A stretch of DNA of 62,645 nt from JACQGZ01 sp036004665. Its GTDB lineage: Bacteria > Sysuimicrobiota > Sysuimicrobiia > Sysuimicrobiales > Humicultoraceae. The position numbers and the translations under genes were made by a program. The stretch is taken from positions 1 through 62,645 of the forward strand of contig DASYRG010000002.1 of NCBI GenBank assembly GCA_036004665.1. The letters run 5' to 3'. Below are positions 16,281-24,342 of this stretch, one piece after another. Each line of letters begins with the position of its first letter. The stretch's first letter is position 1. Below the pieces are notes generated by a model, which searched no databases, was not told where the DNA came from, and worked only from the letters and a program-made list of their open reading frames with translations.

Positions 16281-17717
16281 ATCGGGGCGGCGCGCCGCCG
16301 TCACCTCGTCCAGGCGCGAGACCACCGTGGTGTGCGGCGCCGTCCGGACGACCTCCGTGTTCGTGCGGCACTCATCCGCGACAGCCAGGAGCGCCTCGGC
16401 AAAGGCTTCGATCGCTTCGCGCGTCTCCGTCTCGGTCGGCTCGATGAGCATGGCTTCCTCGACGATCAGCGGAAAGTACACCGTGGGGGCGTGAAACCCG
16501 TAATCGAGGAGCCGTTTGGCGATGTCTTTGGTGGTGGCCCCGGTTTCGCGCTTCTGGCGAGTGCCGGCCAGCACAAACTCGTGCTTGCAAGGCCGATCGT
16601 AAGGCACTTCGAAGGCCGGCCGCAGTAACGCCAGGAGGTAGTTCGCGTTCAGGACCGCCGCCTCCGCCACCTGGCGAAGGAGCGGCCCATAGGTGCGGAT
16701 GTACGCGTAGGCTCGTACGAGCACGCCGAAGTTGCCGTAAAAGCTGCGGATCTTGCCGATCGTCTTGGGACGGTCATGCTCCAGCCGGTAGCGATCGCCA
16801 TCGCGGACAGCGATGGGCACGGGCAAGTATGGCGCCAAGTGGCTCTTCACCGCTACCGGCCCCGCCCCCGGACCGCCGCCGCCATGGGGGGTGCTGAAGG
16901 TCTTGTGCAGGTTCATGTGCATCACGTCGAAGCCCTGGTCGCCCGGCCGCGTGATACCCAGAATCGCGTTGAAGTTGGCTCCATCGAGGTACAGCTGGGC
17001 GCCGCACCCGTGGATGACCTCCTCGATCTCCGTGATACGCTCCTCGAAGAGACCCAGCGTGTTGGGATTCGTCAGCATCAGCGCGGCCACGCGGTCGTCA
17101 GCCACCGCGCGGAGGGCCTCGACGTCGATGTTCCCCCGGGTGTCGCTGCGGACCTCGACGACCTCATACCCACACATCGCCGCCGAGGCCGGGTTGGTGC
17201 CGTGCGCCGAATCTGGCACGATGACGCGCGTTCGGCGCTCCCCCCGCTCGGCGAAGTAGGCACGAATCAGCATCAATGCGGTCAGTTCCCCGTGCGCCCC
17301 CGCCGCCGGCTGGAAGGTGACGTGCTGCATCCCTGTGATCTCCGCGAGCATCCCCTCGAGATCCACGAGAAGACGGAGCGCGCCCTGCGTCATCCTTTCC
17401 GGCGCATACGGGTGCAGCCGGGCGAATCCAGGGAGGCGCGCGGCGTCCTCATTGATCTTGGGGTTGTACTTCATGGTGCACGATCCGAGGGGATAGAATC
17501 CCAGATCCACGGCGTAGTTCCGGTGCGAGAGCTGTGTGTAGTGGCGCACGAGGTCAGGCTCGCTGACCTCCGGAATGTCCAGCGGGGCGCCGCGAACGTG
17601 CGCCGCCGGCAGGATCGCCTCCAACGGCACGTCAGGGACATCGCTGGCAGGGGGCGAGGCGCCGATGCGCCCTCTCGCGCTGCGTTCGTTCAGCAGTGGC
17701 AGCTGGCCCCGCAGCAC
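16245..17717 (-). CDS. gcvPB: Glycine dehydrogenase (decarboxylating) subunit 2
   Basis: This 490-residue protein is the PLP-binding half of split P protein, which decarboxylates glycine and passes the aminomethyl group to the lipoyl arm of GcvH. The PLP Lys is in MNLHKTFSTPHGGGG, with the conserved SCTMKYNPK and SAHGTNPASAAM segments. The start is a GTG at 17717 overlapping the TAG of gcvPA by one base (TAGTG), which removes a longer out-of-family N-terminal extension that the open frame would allow. Length is normal for GcvPB. The last 36 bases overlap the convergent MetF-type gene, so the two operons end head-on with no terminator between them. Confidence 0.95.
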   Translation of the reverse strand: MLRGQLPLLNERSARGRIGASPPASDVPDVPLEAILPAAHVRGAPLDIPEVSEPDLVRHYTQLSHRNYAVDLGFYPLGSCTMKYNPKINEDAARLPGFARLHPYAPERMTQGALRLLVDLEGMLAEITGMQHVTFQPAAGAHGELTALMLIRAYFAERGERRTRVIVPDSAHGTNPASAAMCGYEVVEVRSDTRGNIDVEALRAVADDRVAALMLTNPNTLGLFEERITEIEEVIHGCGAQLYLDGANFNAILGITRPGDQGFDVMHMNLHKTFSTPHGGGGPGAGPVAVKSHLAPYLPVPIAVRDGDRYRLEHDRPKTIGKIRSFYGNFGVLVRAYAYIRTYGPLLRQVAEAAVLNANYLLALLRPAFEVPYDRPCKHEFVLAGTRQKRETGATTKDIAKRLLDYGFHAPTVYFPLIVEEAMLIEPTETETREAIEAFAEALLAVADECRTNTEVVRTAPHTTVVSRLDEVTAARRPDLHWSSGTARTG

Positions 17718-19078
17718 TAGCGCATCGCCTCCAGGGTCCGGGCCAGACGGTCGATCTCCTCGCGGGTCCGGTTCTCTGTGACGCAGAGCAGCCAGCTGTC
17801 GCCGAGGTCCGGATAGAAACGGCCGAGGGCCAACCCGCCGACAATGCCGACGTCGAGGAGCCGCCCGTTGATCTCCTCGGGATCCCGCGGACAACGAAGA
17901 ACGAACTCGTGGAAGGTGGGTCCCTCGAACGCCGGAGTGAACCCGGGGATCTGTGCCAGCCGCCCCATCGCATAGTGCGCCCTGCGGGCGCAGACTTCCG
18001 CCACCTGCCTCAATCCCCCCCGCCCCAGGGCGGCCATGTAGATCGCCGCCGCCAGCGCATTGAGGGCCTCATTCGTGCAGATATTGCTGGTAGCGTGCTC
18101 TCGCCGGATATGCTGCTCACGCGTCTGCAGCGTGAGCACGAACCCCCGCCGTCCCTGGGTGTCCACGGTCCTCCCCACCAGCCGGCCGGGCATCCGCCGC
18201 ACGAACGCCTGGCGGGTGGCCAGCATCCCCAGAAACGGGCCGCCGAAGTTGAGGTGATTCCCGAGCGGCTGTCCTTCGCCGGCGACGATGTCGGCACCCC
18301 ATTCCCCCGGCGGTTTGAGCAGCGCGTACGCGACCGGGTCGGCCGCGGCGACGACCAAAAGGGCGCCGACGGCGTGCGCCGCTTCCGCCAGCCGCCCCAT
18401 GTCCTCTAGCCCACCAAAGAAGTTCGGCTGCTGAACGATCAGCGCGGCGGTGCGCTCAGAGAGCAGGTCCCGGGCCATCTCAACCGGCGTCACGCCCCTC
18501 TGGTGGAGGAGATCTCGCACCTCTACCCCCAGATGCCGCGTGTAGGTCCGTACGACCTGCCGGTACTCCGGATGCACGGCTGACGAGACGACGACCTCGT
18601 CGCGGTGGGTGAGATCCCGCGCCATCACGGTCGCTTCCGCCGTAGCGCTGGCTCCGTCGTACATCGACGCGTTGGAGACCTCCATGCCCGTCAGCGCGCA
18701 CAACAGGCTCTGGTACTCGTAGGCCGCCTGCAGTTCTCCCTGCATGATCTCCGCTTGATACGGCGTGTAGGCCGTGTAGAACTCGCTGCGTCCCGCCAGG
18801 TGCCACACGATGCTGGGGATGAAATGGTCGTAGGCCCCCGCTCCGAGGAAGCAGGCAAATCGATCGGCGTCGCCGTTTCGCTCGCTCAGCCCACGCAGTT
18901 CGCGCAGCAGCTCCGCATCACTGGGAACCGGAGGGAGATCCAAGGCACGAAGCAGCCGGACGCTCCGCGGCACGTCGGTGAAGAGATCCTCGACCGATGG
19001 AACACCGATCGTACGCAGCATGTGCTGGCGATCGGCCTCGGTGAGGGAGATGTACTTATGCGCGGTCCAGGGCGTCAT
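17717..19078 (-). CDS. gcvPA: Glycine dehydrogenase (decarboxylating) subunit 1
   Basis: This 453-residue protein is the regulatory/structural half of the split P protein and pairs with GcvPB in the cytoplasm. It shows the family hallmarks FLGAGAYDHFIPSIV, FYTAYTPYQAEIMQGELQ, GMEVSNASMYDGA and the RREHATSNICTNEALNAL segment. It lies directly upstream of gcvPB with a one-base overlap and downstream of gcvH after a 29-base gap. Split P protein is typical of Gram-positive bacteria, Thermus/Thermotoga-like lineages and archaea, in contrast to the single long GcvP of enterobacteria. Confidence 0.95.
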   Translation of the reverse strand: MTPWTAHKYISLTEADRQHMLRTIGVPSVEDLFTDVPRSVRLLRALDLPPVPSDAELLRELRGLSERNGDADRFACFLGAGAYDHFIPSIVWHLAGRSEFYTAYTPYQAEIMQGELQAAYEYQSLLCALTGMEVSNASMYDGASATAEATVMARDLTHRDEVVVSSAVHPEYRQVVRTYTRHLGVEVRDLLHQRGVTPVEMARDLLSERTAALIVQQPNFFGGLEDMGRLAEAAHAVGALLVVAAADPVAYALLKPPGEWGADIVAGEGQPLGNHLNFGGPFLGMLATRQAFVRRMPGRLVGRTVDTQGRRGFVLTLQTREQHIRREHATSNICTNEALNALAAAIYMAALGRGGLRQVAEVCARRAHYAMGRLAQIPGFTPAFEGPTFHEFVLRCPRDPEEINGRLLDVGIVGGLALGRFYPDLGDSWLLCVTENRTREEIDRLARTLEAMR

Positions 19079-19107
19079 GTCGGTGCCAGTGAGCCAAGCC
19101 TTTTCGT

Positions 19108-19494
19108 CTAGTTCACCGGCTCGCCGATCAGGCGACGGTAGTCGTCAACAGAGAGTAGACCTTGGAGTTCGGCCGAATCCGCCGGCTCGATGAGGAGCAT
19201 CCACCCCTGCCCGTACGGGTCTTGGTTCACAAGCTCGGGATGTTCCGCCAGCGCCGGATTTGCCTCCACCACCGTGCCGGAAATCGGTGCATAGAGATCT
19301 GAGACGGCTTTCACTGACTCGATGACGCCGAAAGTCTGTAACTGCTTCACCTTGGCTCCTTGAGCGGGCAATTCAATGAAGACGACGTCGCTGAGCCGCT
19401 CGGCGGCGAACAGCGTAATACCGACACGCACCCGCGCCCCTTCGAGACGGGCCCACTCGTGCTCTTTCGTGTATTTGAGATCGTCAGGGTACAT
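19108..19494 (-). CDS. gcvH: Glycine cleavage system H protein
   Basis: This 128-residue lipoyl carrier shuttles the aminomethyl group between P, T and L proteins. The lipoylated Lys is in GVIESVKAVSDLYAP, about residue 63, and the start (YPDDLKYTKEHEWA) and the GWMLLIEP C-terminal segment are typical. It lies between gcvT (15-base gap) and gcvPA. No lipoate attachment or L-protein gene is in the window, so those functions must be supplied elsewhere. Confidence 0.95.
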   Translation of the reverse strand: MYPDDLKYTKEHEWARLEGARVRVGITLFAAERLSDVVFIELPAQGAKVKQLQTFGVIESVKAVSDLYAPISGTVVEANPALAEHPELVNQDPYGQGWMLLIEPADSAELQGLLSVDDYRRLIGEPVN

Positions 19495-19509
19495 TCGGAC
19501 ATTGTCCCC

Positions 19510-20613
19510 CTATTTCTTCGAACGATAGAAGGGTAGCCGGGTCAACCGGATCGGCACGACACGCTCACGGATCTCCACGCTCAGCGCGCCCTCCTTGGCT
19601 AGCGCGAAAGGAAGATAGCCCATCCCGATGCTCATCTGCAGAGTGGGGCTGAACGTGCCACTCGTGACCGCACCCACCGGCGTCTCCTGGTGGAGCAGAC
19701 CGTATCCGTGACGGGCAACGGCTCGACCCTCCACTGCGAAGCCGACGAGTTTGCGTGGGGGACCCTGCTCGCGCTGCCGGAGCAAGGCCTCTCGACCCAT
19801 GAAGTCGCCCTTCTCCCACTTGACCGTCCACCCCAGCGGAGCTTCGAGGGGCGATGTGGTGTCGTCGATATCATTCCCATAGAGCATGAGGCCTGCTTCG
19901 AGACGCAGCGTATCCCGCGCTCCGAGGCCGACCGGGACAAGACCCGAAGACGCCCCTGCATCGAGAAGGGCGTCCCAAAGAACCGGAGCATCGTCCCATG
20001 CCGGCCCGAGCTCAAACCCATCCTCCCCCGTATAGCCGGTCCGTGAGAGTACAGCTCGCCGACCGGCGACCATCGCCTCGGGCAGCACATCGAATGGACG
20101 CATCTCGTCTACCGGGGCGGTCGTCAGCCGACGCAGGATCGTCGAGGCAGCCGGACCCTGTAGCGCCAGCAGCGCCATTTCACGTGAAATGTCGCGGACC
20201 GTCGCGCCGAGCGCGTGTTCTTCGATCCACCCAAGGTCCTTGGTGTGCGTCGCCGCATTTACGACCATGAGGTACCGCTTCTGCCGAAAACAAAAGATGA
20301 TCAGGTCGTCCACGATCCCCCCATGCGGGTAGCACATCGGCGTGTAGAGCCCATGACCAACCGCCAGCCGCGCAACGTCATTGGGAACGAGTTGTTGCAA
20401 CGCCTCAAGCGCGGTGTCCCCCTCGACCAACACTTCCCCCATGTGCGAAACGTCGAAGAGACCTGCCTGCTCCCGAACCGCCCGGTGCTCTTCCAGAATC
20501 CCACGATATTGCACCGGCATCTCCCACCCGGCGAAGGGAACCATCCGCGCACCGTGCTCGAGATGGCGGGTATGCAAAGGTGTACGTTGGAGGAGGTTGG
20601 TGGCTTCAGCCAT
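19510..20613 (-). CDS. gcvT: Glycine cleavage system T protein (aminomethyltransferase)
   Basis: This 367-residue enzyme releases ammonia from the aminomethyl-lipoyl intermediate and forms methylene-THF. It has the standard N-terminus (TPLHTRHLEHGARMVPFAGW), the DVSHMGEVLVEG motif and the TGYTGEDGFEL segment. The ATG overlaps the stop of the preceding phosphoribosyltransferase gene (TAATG), so it is probably co-transcribed and translationally coupled with that gene. A parS-like palindrome lies inside the coding sequence at 20176-20191. It is the true T protein of the island, distinct from the DmdA-like paralogue at 11435 and the fused domain at 8864. Confidence 0.95.
   Translation of the reverse strand: MAEATNLLQRTPLHTRHLEHGARMVPFAGWEMPVQYRGILEEHRAVREQAGLFDVSHMGEVLVEGDTALEALQQLVPNDVARLAVGHGLYTPMCYPHGGIVDDLIIFCFRQKRYLMVVNAATHTKDLGWIEEHALGATVRDISREMALLALQGPAASTILRRLTTAPVDEMRPFDVLPEAMVAGRRAVLSRTGYTGEDGFELGPAWDDAPVLWDALLDAGASSGLVPVGLGARDTLRLEAGLMLYGNDIDDTTSPLEAPLGWTVKWEKGDFMGREALLRQREQGPPRKLVGFAVEGRAVARHGYGLLHQETPVGAVTSGTFSPTLQMSIGMGYLPFALAKEGALSVEIRERVVPIRLTRLPFYRSKK
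20176..20191. promoter_or_regulatory. parS-like centromere site (inside gcvT)
   Basis: CATTTCACGTGAAATG is a perfect 16-base palindrome with the TTTCACGTGAAA core of the bacterial parS consensus. It lies 2.3 kb from parB on the same arm and is the outermost of three such sites in the window. ParB spreading from it would cover the gcv genes. Confidence 0.75.
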
Positions 20614-21266
20614 TAGGACGGTTCAGGACCTCTCCCTTCTCCTCGGCGACGCAAGAGAGCGATGACCTCGTCATCAGTGGTCTGCGCAAAGTCCTCGTAG
20701 AACTGCCCCACGGCGTAGAAGGCGATCGGCACGAGGAGACACACTACCTCATCGGCTTCGGCGCGCAGTCGCTGCACCGCATCAGATGGGGCGACGGGTA
20801 CGGCCGCGACGATGGCGCGGCAGCCCATCCGACGAACAGCGCGGAGGGCCGCGATAATCGTCGAGCCGGTGGCGATACCGTCATCGATGACGCTGACCGT
20901 GTGCTCCGTCAAATCAGGATAGACCTGCGTGCCTCGATACACCATCATCCTCCGCGAAATCTCCTCCTGCTGGCGTTGGATCTCTTCGCGGAGGTACGTG
21001 GAGTCGGTGCTCAAGCTGCCCTCGACTCCGGGATCCAGATAGACGGTGCCGTCGTGGGCAACCGCACCGACGGCGAGCTCAGGATTTTCAGGGGCTCGCA
21101 GTTTCCGCGGAATGATCACATCGAGGGGAGCGTCCAGCAAGTCGGCGACCTCAGCCCCGACAACGACTCCTCCTCGTGGGATCGCAAGCACATACGCGGG
21201 AGGCTGAACGTGTTGAAGGGTGGCCCCCAAACGGCGTCCAGCATCCCTGCGATCGCGAAAGAGCAT
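20613..21266 (-). CDS. Phosphoribosyltransferase-domain protein
   Basis: This 217-residue protein has the type I phosphoribosyltransferase fold. The PRPP-binding motif is VSVIDDGIATGSTIIAALRA at about residues 122-141, preceded by AIPRGGVVVGAEVADLL and a conserved PRKLRAPENPELAVGA segment. The latter, together with the flexible EEIQRQQEEISRR hood, matches the stand-alone 'phosphoribosyl transferase' group of unknown substrate rather than a named nucleotide-salvage enzyme. It lies between a DUF4446 gene (30-base gap) and gcvT (one-base overlap), so it may be transcribed with the glycine cleavage genes. What it does for them is unknown. Confidence 0.85.
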   Translation of the reverse strand: MLFRDRRDAGRRLGATLQHVQPPAYVLAIPRGGVVVGAEVADLLDAPLDVIIPRKLRAPENPELAVGAVAHDGTVYLDPGVEGSLSTDSTYLREEIQRQQEEISRRMMVYRGTQVYPDLTEHTVSVIDDGIATGSTIIAALRAVRRMGCRAIVAAVPVAPSDAVQRLRAEADEVVCLLVPIAFYAVGQFYEDFAQTTDDEVIALLRRRGEGRGPEPS

Positions 21267-21296
21267 CGCCGCTCCGCCAGCTCAAATCTGCCGCCC

Positions 21297-21770
21297 TCAC
21301 TGGACCCGGGCCAGGTCGAGCGCCTGCGCCAGGGCCTGCTGCTCTTCATCCGAGAGGGGGGAGGACGATTTCCCCTCGCGCACCGCCTTTGCATATCCGC
21401 GGCTGCCATCCCTGCCGTTGAGGATGCTAATGACGAGGCCATTGCGACGAGCATCCAGCAGCGCAACGCTAAAGCTCATGTGGCCCCCCATGTCCCGAAA
21501 CGCATCGTACCTGACCACTCCGAGGCGCCGTAGCGCCCCATCGCCCTCTGCCCGGAGGCTAGCCAGATCAGCCGTCAACCGATCGAGTCTCGAGCGCAAT
21601 GCCTCAAGATCGCCTTCTACGCTGCCGTCGCCAGACCGCTTGTAATAGTCTCTCGGCCGGCGCGTCAAGCGGTTCACTTGGCCCGCCAGAACCAAGACGA
21701 CCACCGCCAGGAGCAGCAGGGCGGCCGTTAGCCCCCATATGAGAATCTGTCTCTCAAATTCGATCGTCAT
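21297..21770 (-). CDS. DUF4446 family membrane-anchored protein
   Basis: This 157-residue protein has one N-terminal membrane span (ILIWGLTAALLLLAVVVLVL), a short coiled coil (GDLEALRSRLDRLTADLASL) and a conserved C-terminal domain with VVRYDAFRDMGGHMSFSVALLD and NGLVISILNGRDGSRGYAK. These match the DUF4446 family, whose function is not known. In Gram-positive bacteria such genes are often near parA/parB, as here. It sits between an HD-domain gene and the phosphoribosyltransferase gene in the same direction. A role at the membrane in chromosome segregation is possible, but this is only inferred from neighbourhood. Confidence 0.85.
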   Translation of the reverse strand: MTIEFERQILIWGLTAALLLLAVVVLVLAGQVNRLTRRPRDYYKRSGDGSVEGDLEALRSRLDRLTADLASLRAEGDGALRRLGVVRYDAFRDMGGHMSFSVALLDARRNGLVISILNGRDGSRGYAKAVREGKSSSPLSDEEQQALAQALDLARVQ

Positions 21771-21868
21771 TGTCTGGCGCGCCGTGAGGTTAGCCGTTCT
21801 TCAACGCGTTGGAAGTATCTCCTTTCCCTGGCTACATCGAGGGGTTTCTGCCCTCAATTTCCCCAGTG

Positions 21869-22429
21869 TCACGCCCCCTGGCCTTCATTACGTTCCATGT
21901 TCTGGAGGGCTGCGAGGACGACTCCAATGTGTTCAGCCAGAGGAATCCTCAGCTCCTCGGCGCCACGCGCGATGTCTTCACGACTAACCGCGCGCGCAAA
22001 CGCCTTGTCCTTGAGTTTCCGCTGGACTGAGTTCACGTCAACTTCAGCAAGAGACCGACCGGGTCTAACGAGTGCCACAGCAATGATAAACCCCGAGAGT
22101 TCATCGCAGGCAAACAAGGCTTTCTCCATCAGCGACAATCGAGGAACGCCCGAGTAGTCGGCGTGCGACAAGATCGCTCGCGTGAGGACTTCGGGAGCCC
22201 CCATGCTGCGCAGGAATTCCACGCCCCGGAAAGGGTGCCCGCCCTCGGCCGCAGGAAATCGTTCGTAGTCCATGTCGTGAAGGAGGCCCGCCAGACCCCA
22301 CGGGTCCGGATCCTCCGCGAAACGCTCGGCGTAGGCGCGCATTGCAGCCTCCACCGCACGCATATGCTTCCGAAGCCCAGGACTCTCGGTCCATTCGCAG
22401 ACCAACACCCAAGCTTCATTCCGCGTCAT
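21869..22429 (-). CDS. HD-domain protein (predicted metal-dependent phosphohydrolase)
   Basis: This 186-residue soluble protein carries an HD domain: the H...HD pattern is seen in LLHDMDYERFP (about residues 52-62) and a following conserved His in AILSHADYSG. Such proteins hydrolyse phosphate esters, for example of nucleotides; the substrate here is not known. It lies 30 bases after parB and about 100 bases before the DUF4446 gene, all leftward. The start ATG at 22429 gives a compact family-length protein; no signal peptide or membrane segment is seen. Confidence 0.8.
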   Translation of the reverse strand: MTRNEAWVLVCEWTESPGLRKHMRAVEAAMRAYAERFAEDPDPWGLAGLLHDMDYERFPAAEGGHPFRGVEFLRSMGAPEVLTRAILSHADYSGVPRLSLMEKALFACDELSGFIIAVALVRPGRSLAEVDVNSVQRKLKDKAFARAVSREDIARGAEELRIPLAEHIGVVLAALQNMERNEGQGA

Positions 22430-22459
22430 CGCGGTGATCGCCGGGTCTTGAAGACCGGT

Positions 22460-23380
22460 TTACCCGTCTGCCGGCGCAGCGCTATTCTCTTCCTCAACTG
22501 TGGAAAGGAGAAGGGAGACTACCCTATCGAGGTCCTCGGGGGAATAGAAGTCAATCAGAATCTGTCCCCGGCGCCTCCCAGCCCGAATCGCAACTTTCGT
22601 CTGCAAAAACCTGGACAAGTCTTCCTGAACCGCGAGAAGGTTTGGATCGGGGAGCAAAGCCCCCCTCCGGCGTATTCCACGTGAAATACTCCATCGCCGA
22701 ACGAGCGCCTCAGTTTGACGGACGGATAGGCCCCTGCGCTCGACTTCTCGGCAAGCATCTCGTACTGCCTGCACGTGCGGCAGGCCAAGAAGGGCCCTGG
22801 CGTGACCCTCTGAGATCCGAGCGTTCTGGAGACTTTCCTGGACCACTTCCGGTAACTGAAGGAGGCGAAGTGTGTTAGCCACGCTCGCCTGGCTCTTTCG
22901 GAGCCGGCCAGCGATCTGCTCCTGCGTCATCTCGAACTCCTCCTGCAGCCGGAGATAGGCTCGAGCCTTCTCCAATGGACGAAGGTCTTCTCGCTGCAGG
23001 TTCTCAAGGAGCGCGATCTCAAGCGACTCCTGGTCCGAGAGATGGCGCACCACCGCCGGCACCAGTTGAAGTCCGACCGACTTGGCGGCTCGCAACCGCC
23101 GTTCCCCGGCGACGAGTTCGTAACCGTTATCGACGTGACGGACTACAATCGGCTGAAGCACGCCCCGGTCCTGGATCGAGGCTCTCAGGTCTGTGATGTC
23201 CTCCTCAGAAATCTCGCCCCTGGGTTGGAATCGCCCAGGACGGATTTCATGAATGGGCAGATCACGAATCATTCCCTCGTCAAACGCTTCGCGCCCCAAG
23301 AGCGCCCCGAGGCCACGCCCGAGACCCCTCTTTCGCGGGTCAGCTGACGGGACCGGCGAGTGCCGCCGTGTTTCTTCCAC
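22460..23380 (-). CDS. parB: Chromosome partitioning protein ParB
   Basis: This 306-residue protein binds parS sites, spreads as a CTP-dependent clamp and loads SMC in partner with ParA. The N-terminus has the ParA-interacting GLGRGLGALLG region, then the ParB/Srx CTP-binding domain with GERRLRA and ENLQRED, then a HTH (MTQEQIAGRLRKSQASVANTLRLL) and a C-terminal dimer domain. The start overlaps the 3' end of parA by 41 bases, typical of parAB operons. A parS-like site with one mismatch lies within its own coding sequence at 22673-22688, so it may bind its own gene. Confidence 0.95.
   Translation of the reverse strand: MEETRRHSPVPSADPRKRGLGRGLGALLGREAFDEGMIRDLPIHEIRPGRFQPRGEISEEDITDLRASIQDRGVLQPIVVRHVDNGYELVAGERRLRAAKSVGLQLVPAVVRHLSDQESLEIALLENLQREDLRPLEKARAYLRLQEEFEMTQEQIAGRLRKSQASVANTLRLLQLPEVVQESLQNARISEGHARALLGLPHVQAVRDACREVERRGLSVRQTEALVRRWSISRGIRRRGALLPDPNLLAVQEDLSRFLQTKVAIRAGRRRGQILIDFYSPEDLDRVVSLLLSTVEEENSAAPADG
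22673..22688. promoter_or_regulatory. parS-like site (inside parB)
   Basis: TATTCCACGTGAAATA matches the palindrome at 24295-24310 with one base changed (C for T in the left arm). It lies inside the parB coding sequence. One-mismatch sites are used in other bacteria, so it is probably functional but weaker. Confidence 0.6.
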
Positions 23381-24134
23381 GAGTGACTACCTCCTTCGCC
23401 AGGCTCAAGTAGGCCTCGGCACCCCGGGAAGAGGAATCAAAGGAGATCACCGGCATGCCGTAGCTCGGAGCTTCCGCAAGGCGAATGCTCCTGGGAATCA
23501 CGGTTTCGTACATCTTCGTTTTGAAGAATCGCCTCACTTCAGTCGCGACCTGCTCGGCGAGGCGAGTGCGTGCATCGAACATAGTCAAGAGAACGCCCGT
23601 AATCTCAAGCGAGGAATTCAAGAATTTCTGCACAAGTCGGACCGAATCCAAGAGCTGGCTTAGACCCTCCAAAGCATAGTACTCGCATTGAATAGGGATC
23701 AGGACCTCTGTTGCGGCCGTTAGGGCGTTGATCGTGAGAAGCCCAAGGGACGGGGGGCAGTCCAGCAACACAACCTCATAGGACTCCCCGGCAATTTCAA
23801 GCGCATCGCGCAGTCGCGTCTCCCTGGAAATCAATGGGACGAGTTCAATTTCCGCGCCGGCGAGATGCGGGCTCGATGGAACGAGGTCTAGCCCCGTTAT
23901 GTCTGTTGGCACGGCAATGTCTCGTAGAGGGCAACCTTCGATGATTACTCCATAGGAGGAAGCGGAAGCAGGTGCCTTCTGAATGCCCAATCCGCTGGTC
24001 GCGTTCGCCTGCGGATCCAGATCACAAATGAGAGTTCGCTGACCAAGGATTGCGAGGCTGGCACCGAGGTTGACAGCGGTGGTCGATTTGCCGACACCGC
24101 CCTTCTGGTTGACGATCGCAATGGTCCGATGCAT
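23340..24134 (-). CDS. parA: Chromosome partitioning ATPase ParA (Soj)
   Basis: This 264-residue P-loop ATPase moves or orients the origin with ParB. The deviant Walker A KGGVGKSTTAVNLG is near residue 11, followed by LICDLDPQANATSGLG and the Walker A' /B segment VVLLDCPPSLGLLTINAL. It lacks the N-terminal HTH of plasmid type Ia ParA, as expected for chromosomal Soj. It lies downstream of the parS site at 24295 and upstream of parB. In relatives Soj also regulates DnaA, whose gene is about 4 kb away here. Confidence 0.95.
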   Translation of the reverse strand: MHRTIAIVNQKGGVGKSTTAVNLGASLAILGQRTLICDLDPQANATSGLGIQKAPASASSYGVIIEGCPLRDIAVPTDITGLDLVPSSPHLAGAEIELVPLISRETRLRDALEIAGESYEVVLLDCPPSLGLLTINALTAATEVLIPIQCEYYALEGLSQLLDSVRLVQKFLNSSLEITGVLLTMFDARTRLAEQVATEVRRFFKTKMYETVIPRSIRLAEAPSYGMPVISFDSSSRGAEAYLSLAKEVVTRGRNTAALAGPVS

Positions 24135-24294
24135 GGTCCGAATGCAGGAGCGATGCCGGAAGCGCTAAAGGCAGAGTTTCTCCGGCGAAAACCTGCTCCC
24201 TTCTTCCATATCGGGTTCTGATCAGATGATTTGAGGTGAGCTGAGAAGTCTGTTGGTCACGAGTTCGCGTGCGGGTCGGATCCCCTAACCAGGT

Positions 24295-24310
24295 TATTTC
24301 ACGTGAAATA
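24295..24310. promoter_or_regulatory. parS site upstream of parA
   Basis: TATTTCACGTGAAATA is a perfect 16-base palindrome with the TTTCACGTGAAA core of parS. It sits in the short gap between jag and parA, about 160 bases upstream of the parA start, a place where ParB binding could also repress the parAB operon. It is the best-placed of the three sites. Confidence 0.8.
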
Positions 24311-24342
24311 CCAAGATGGAAGGAGAAGTCCATCCCAACGAC

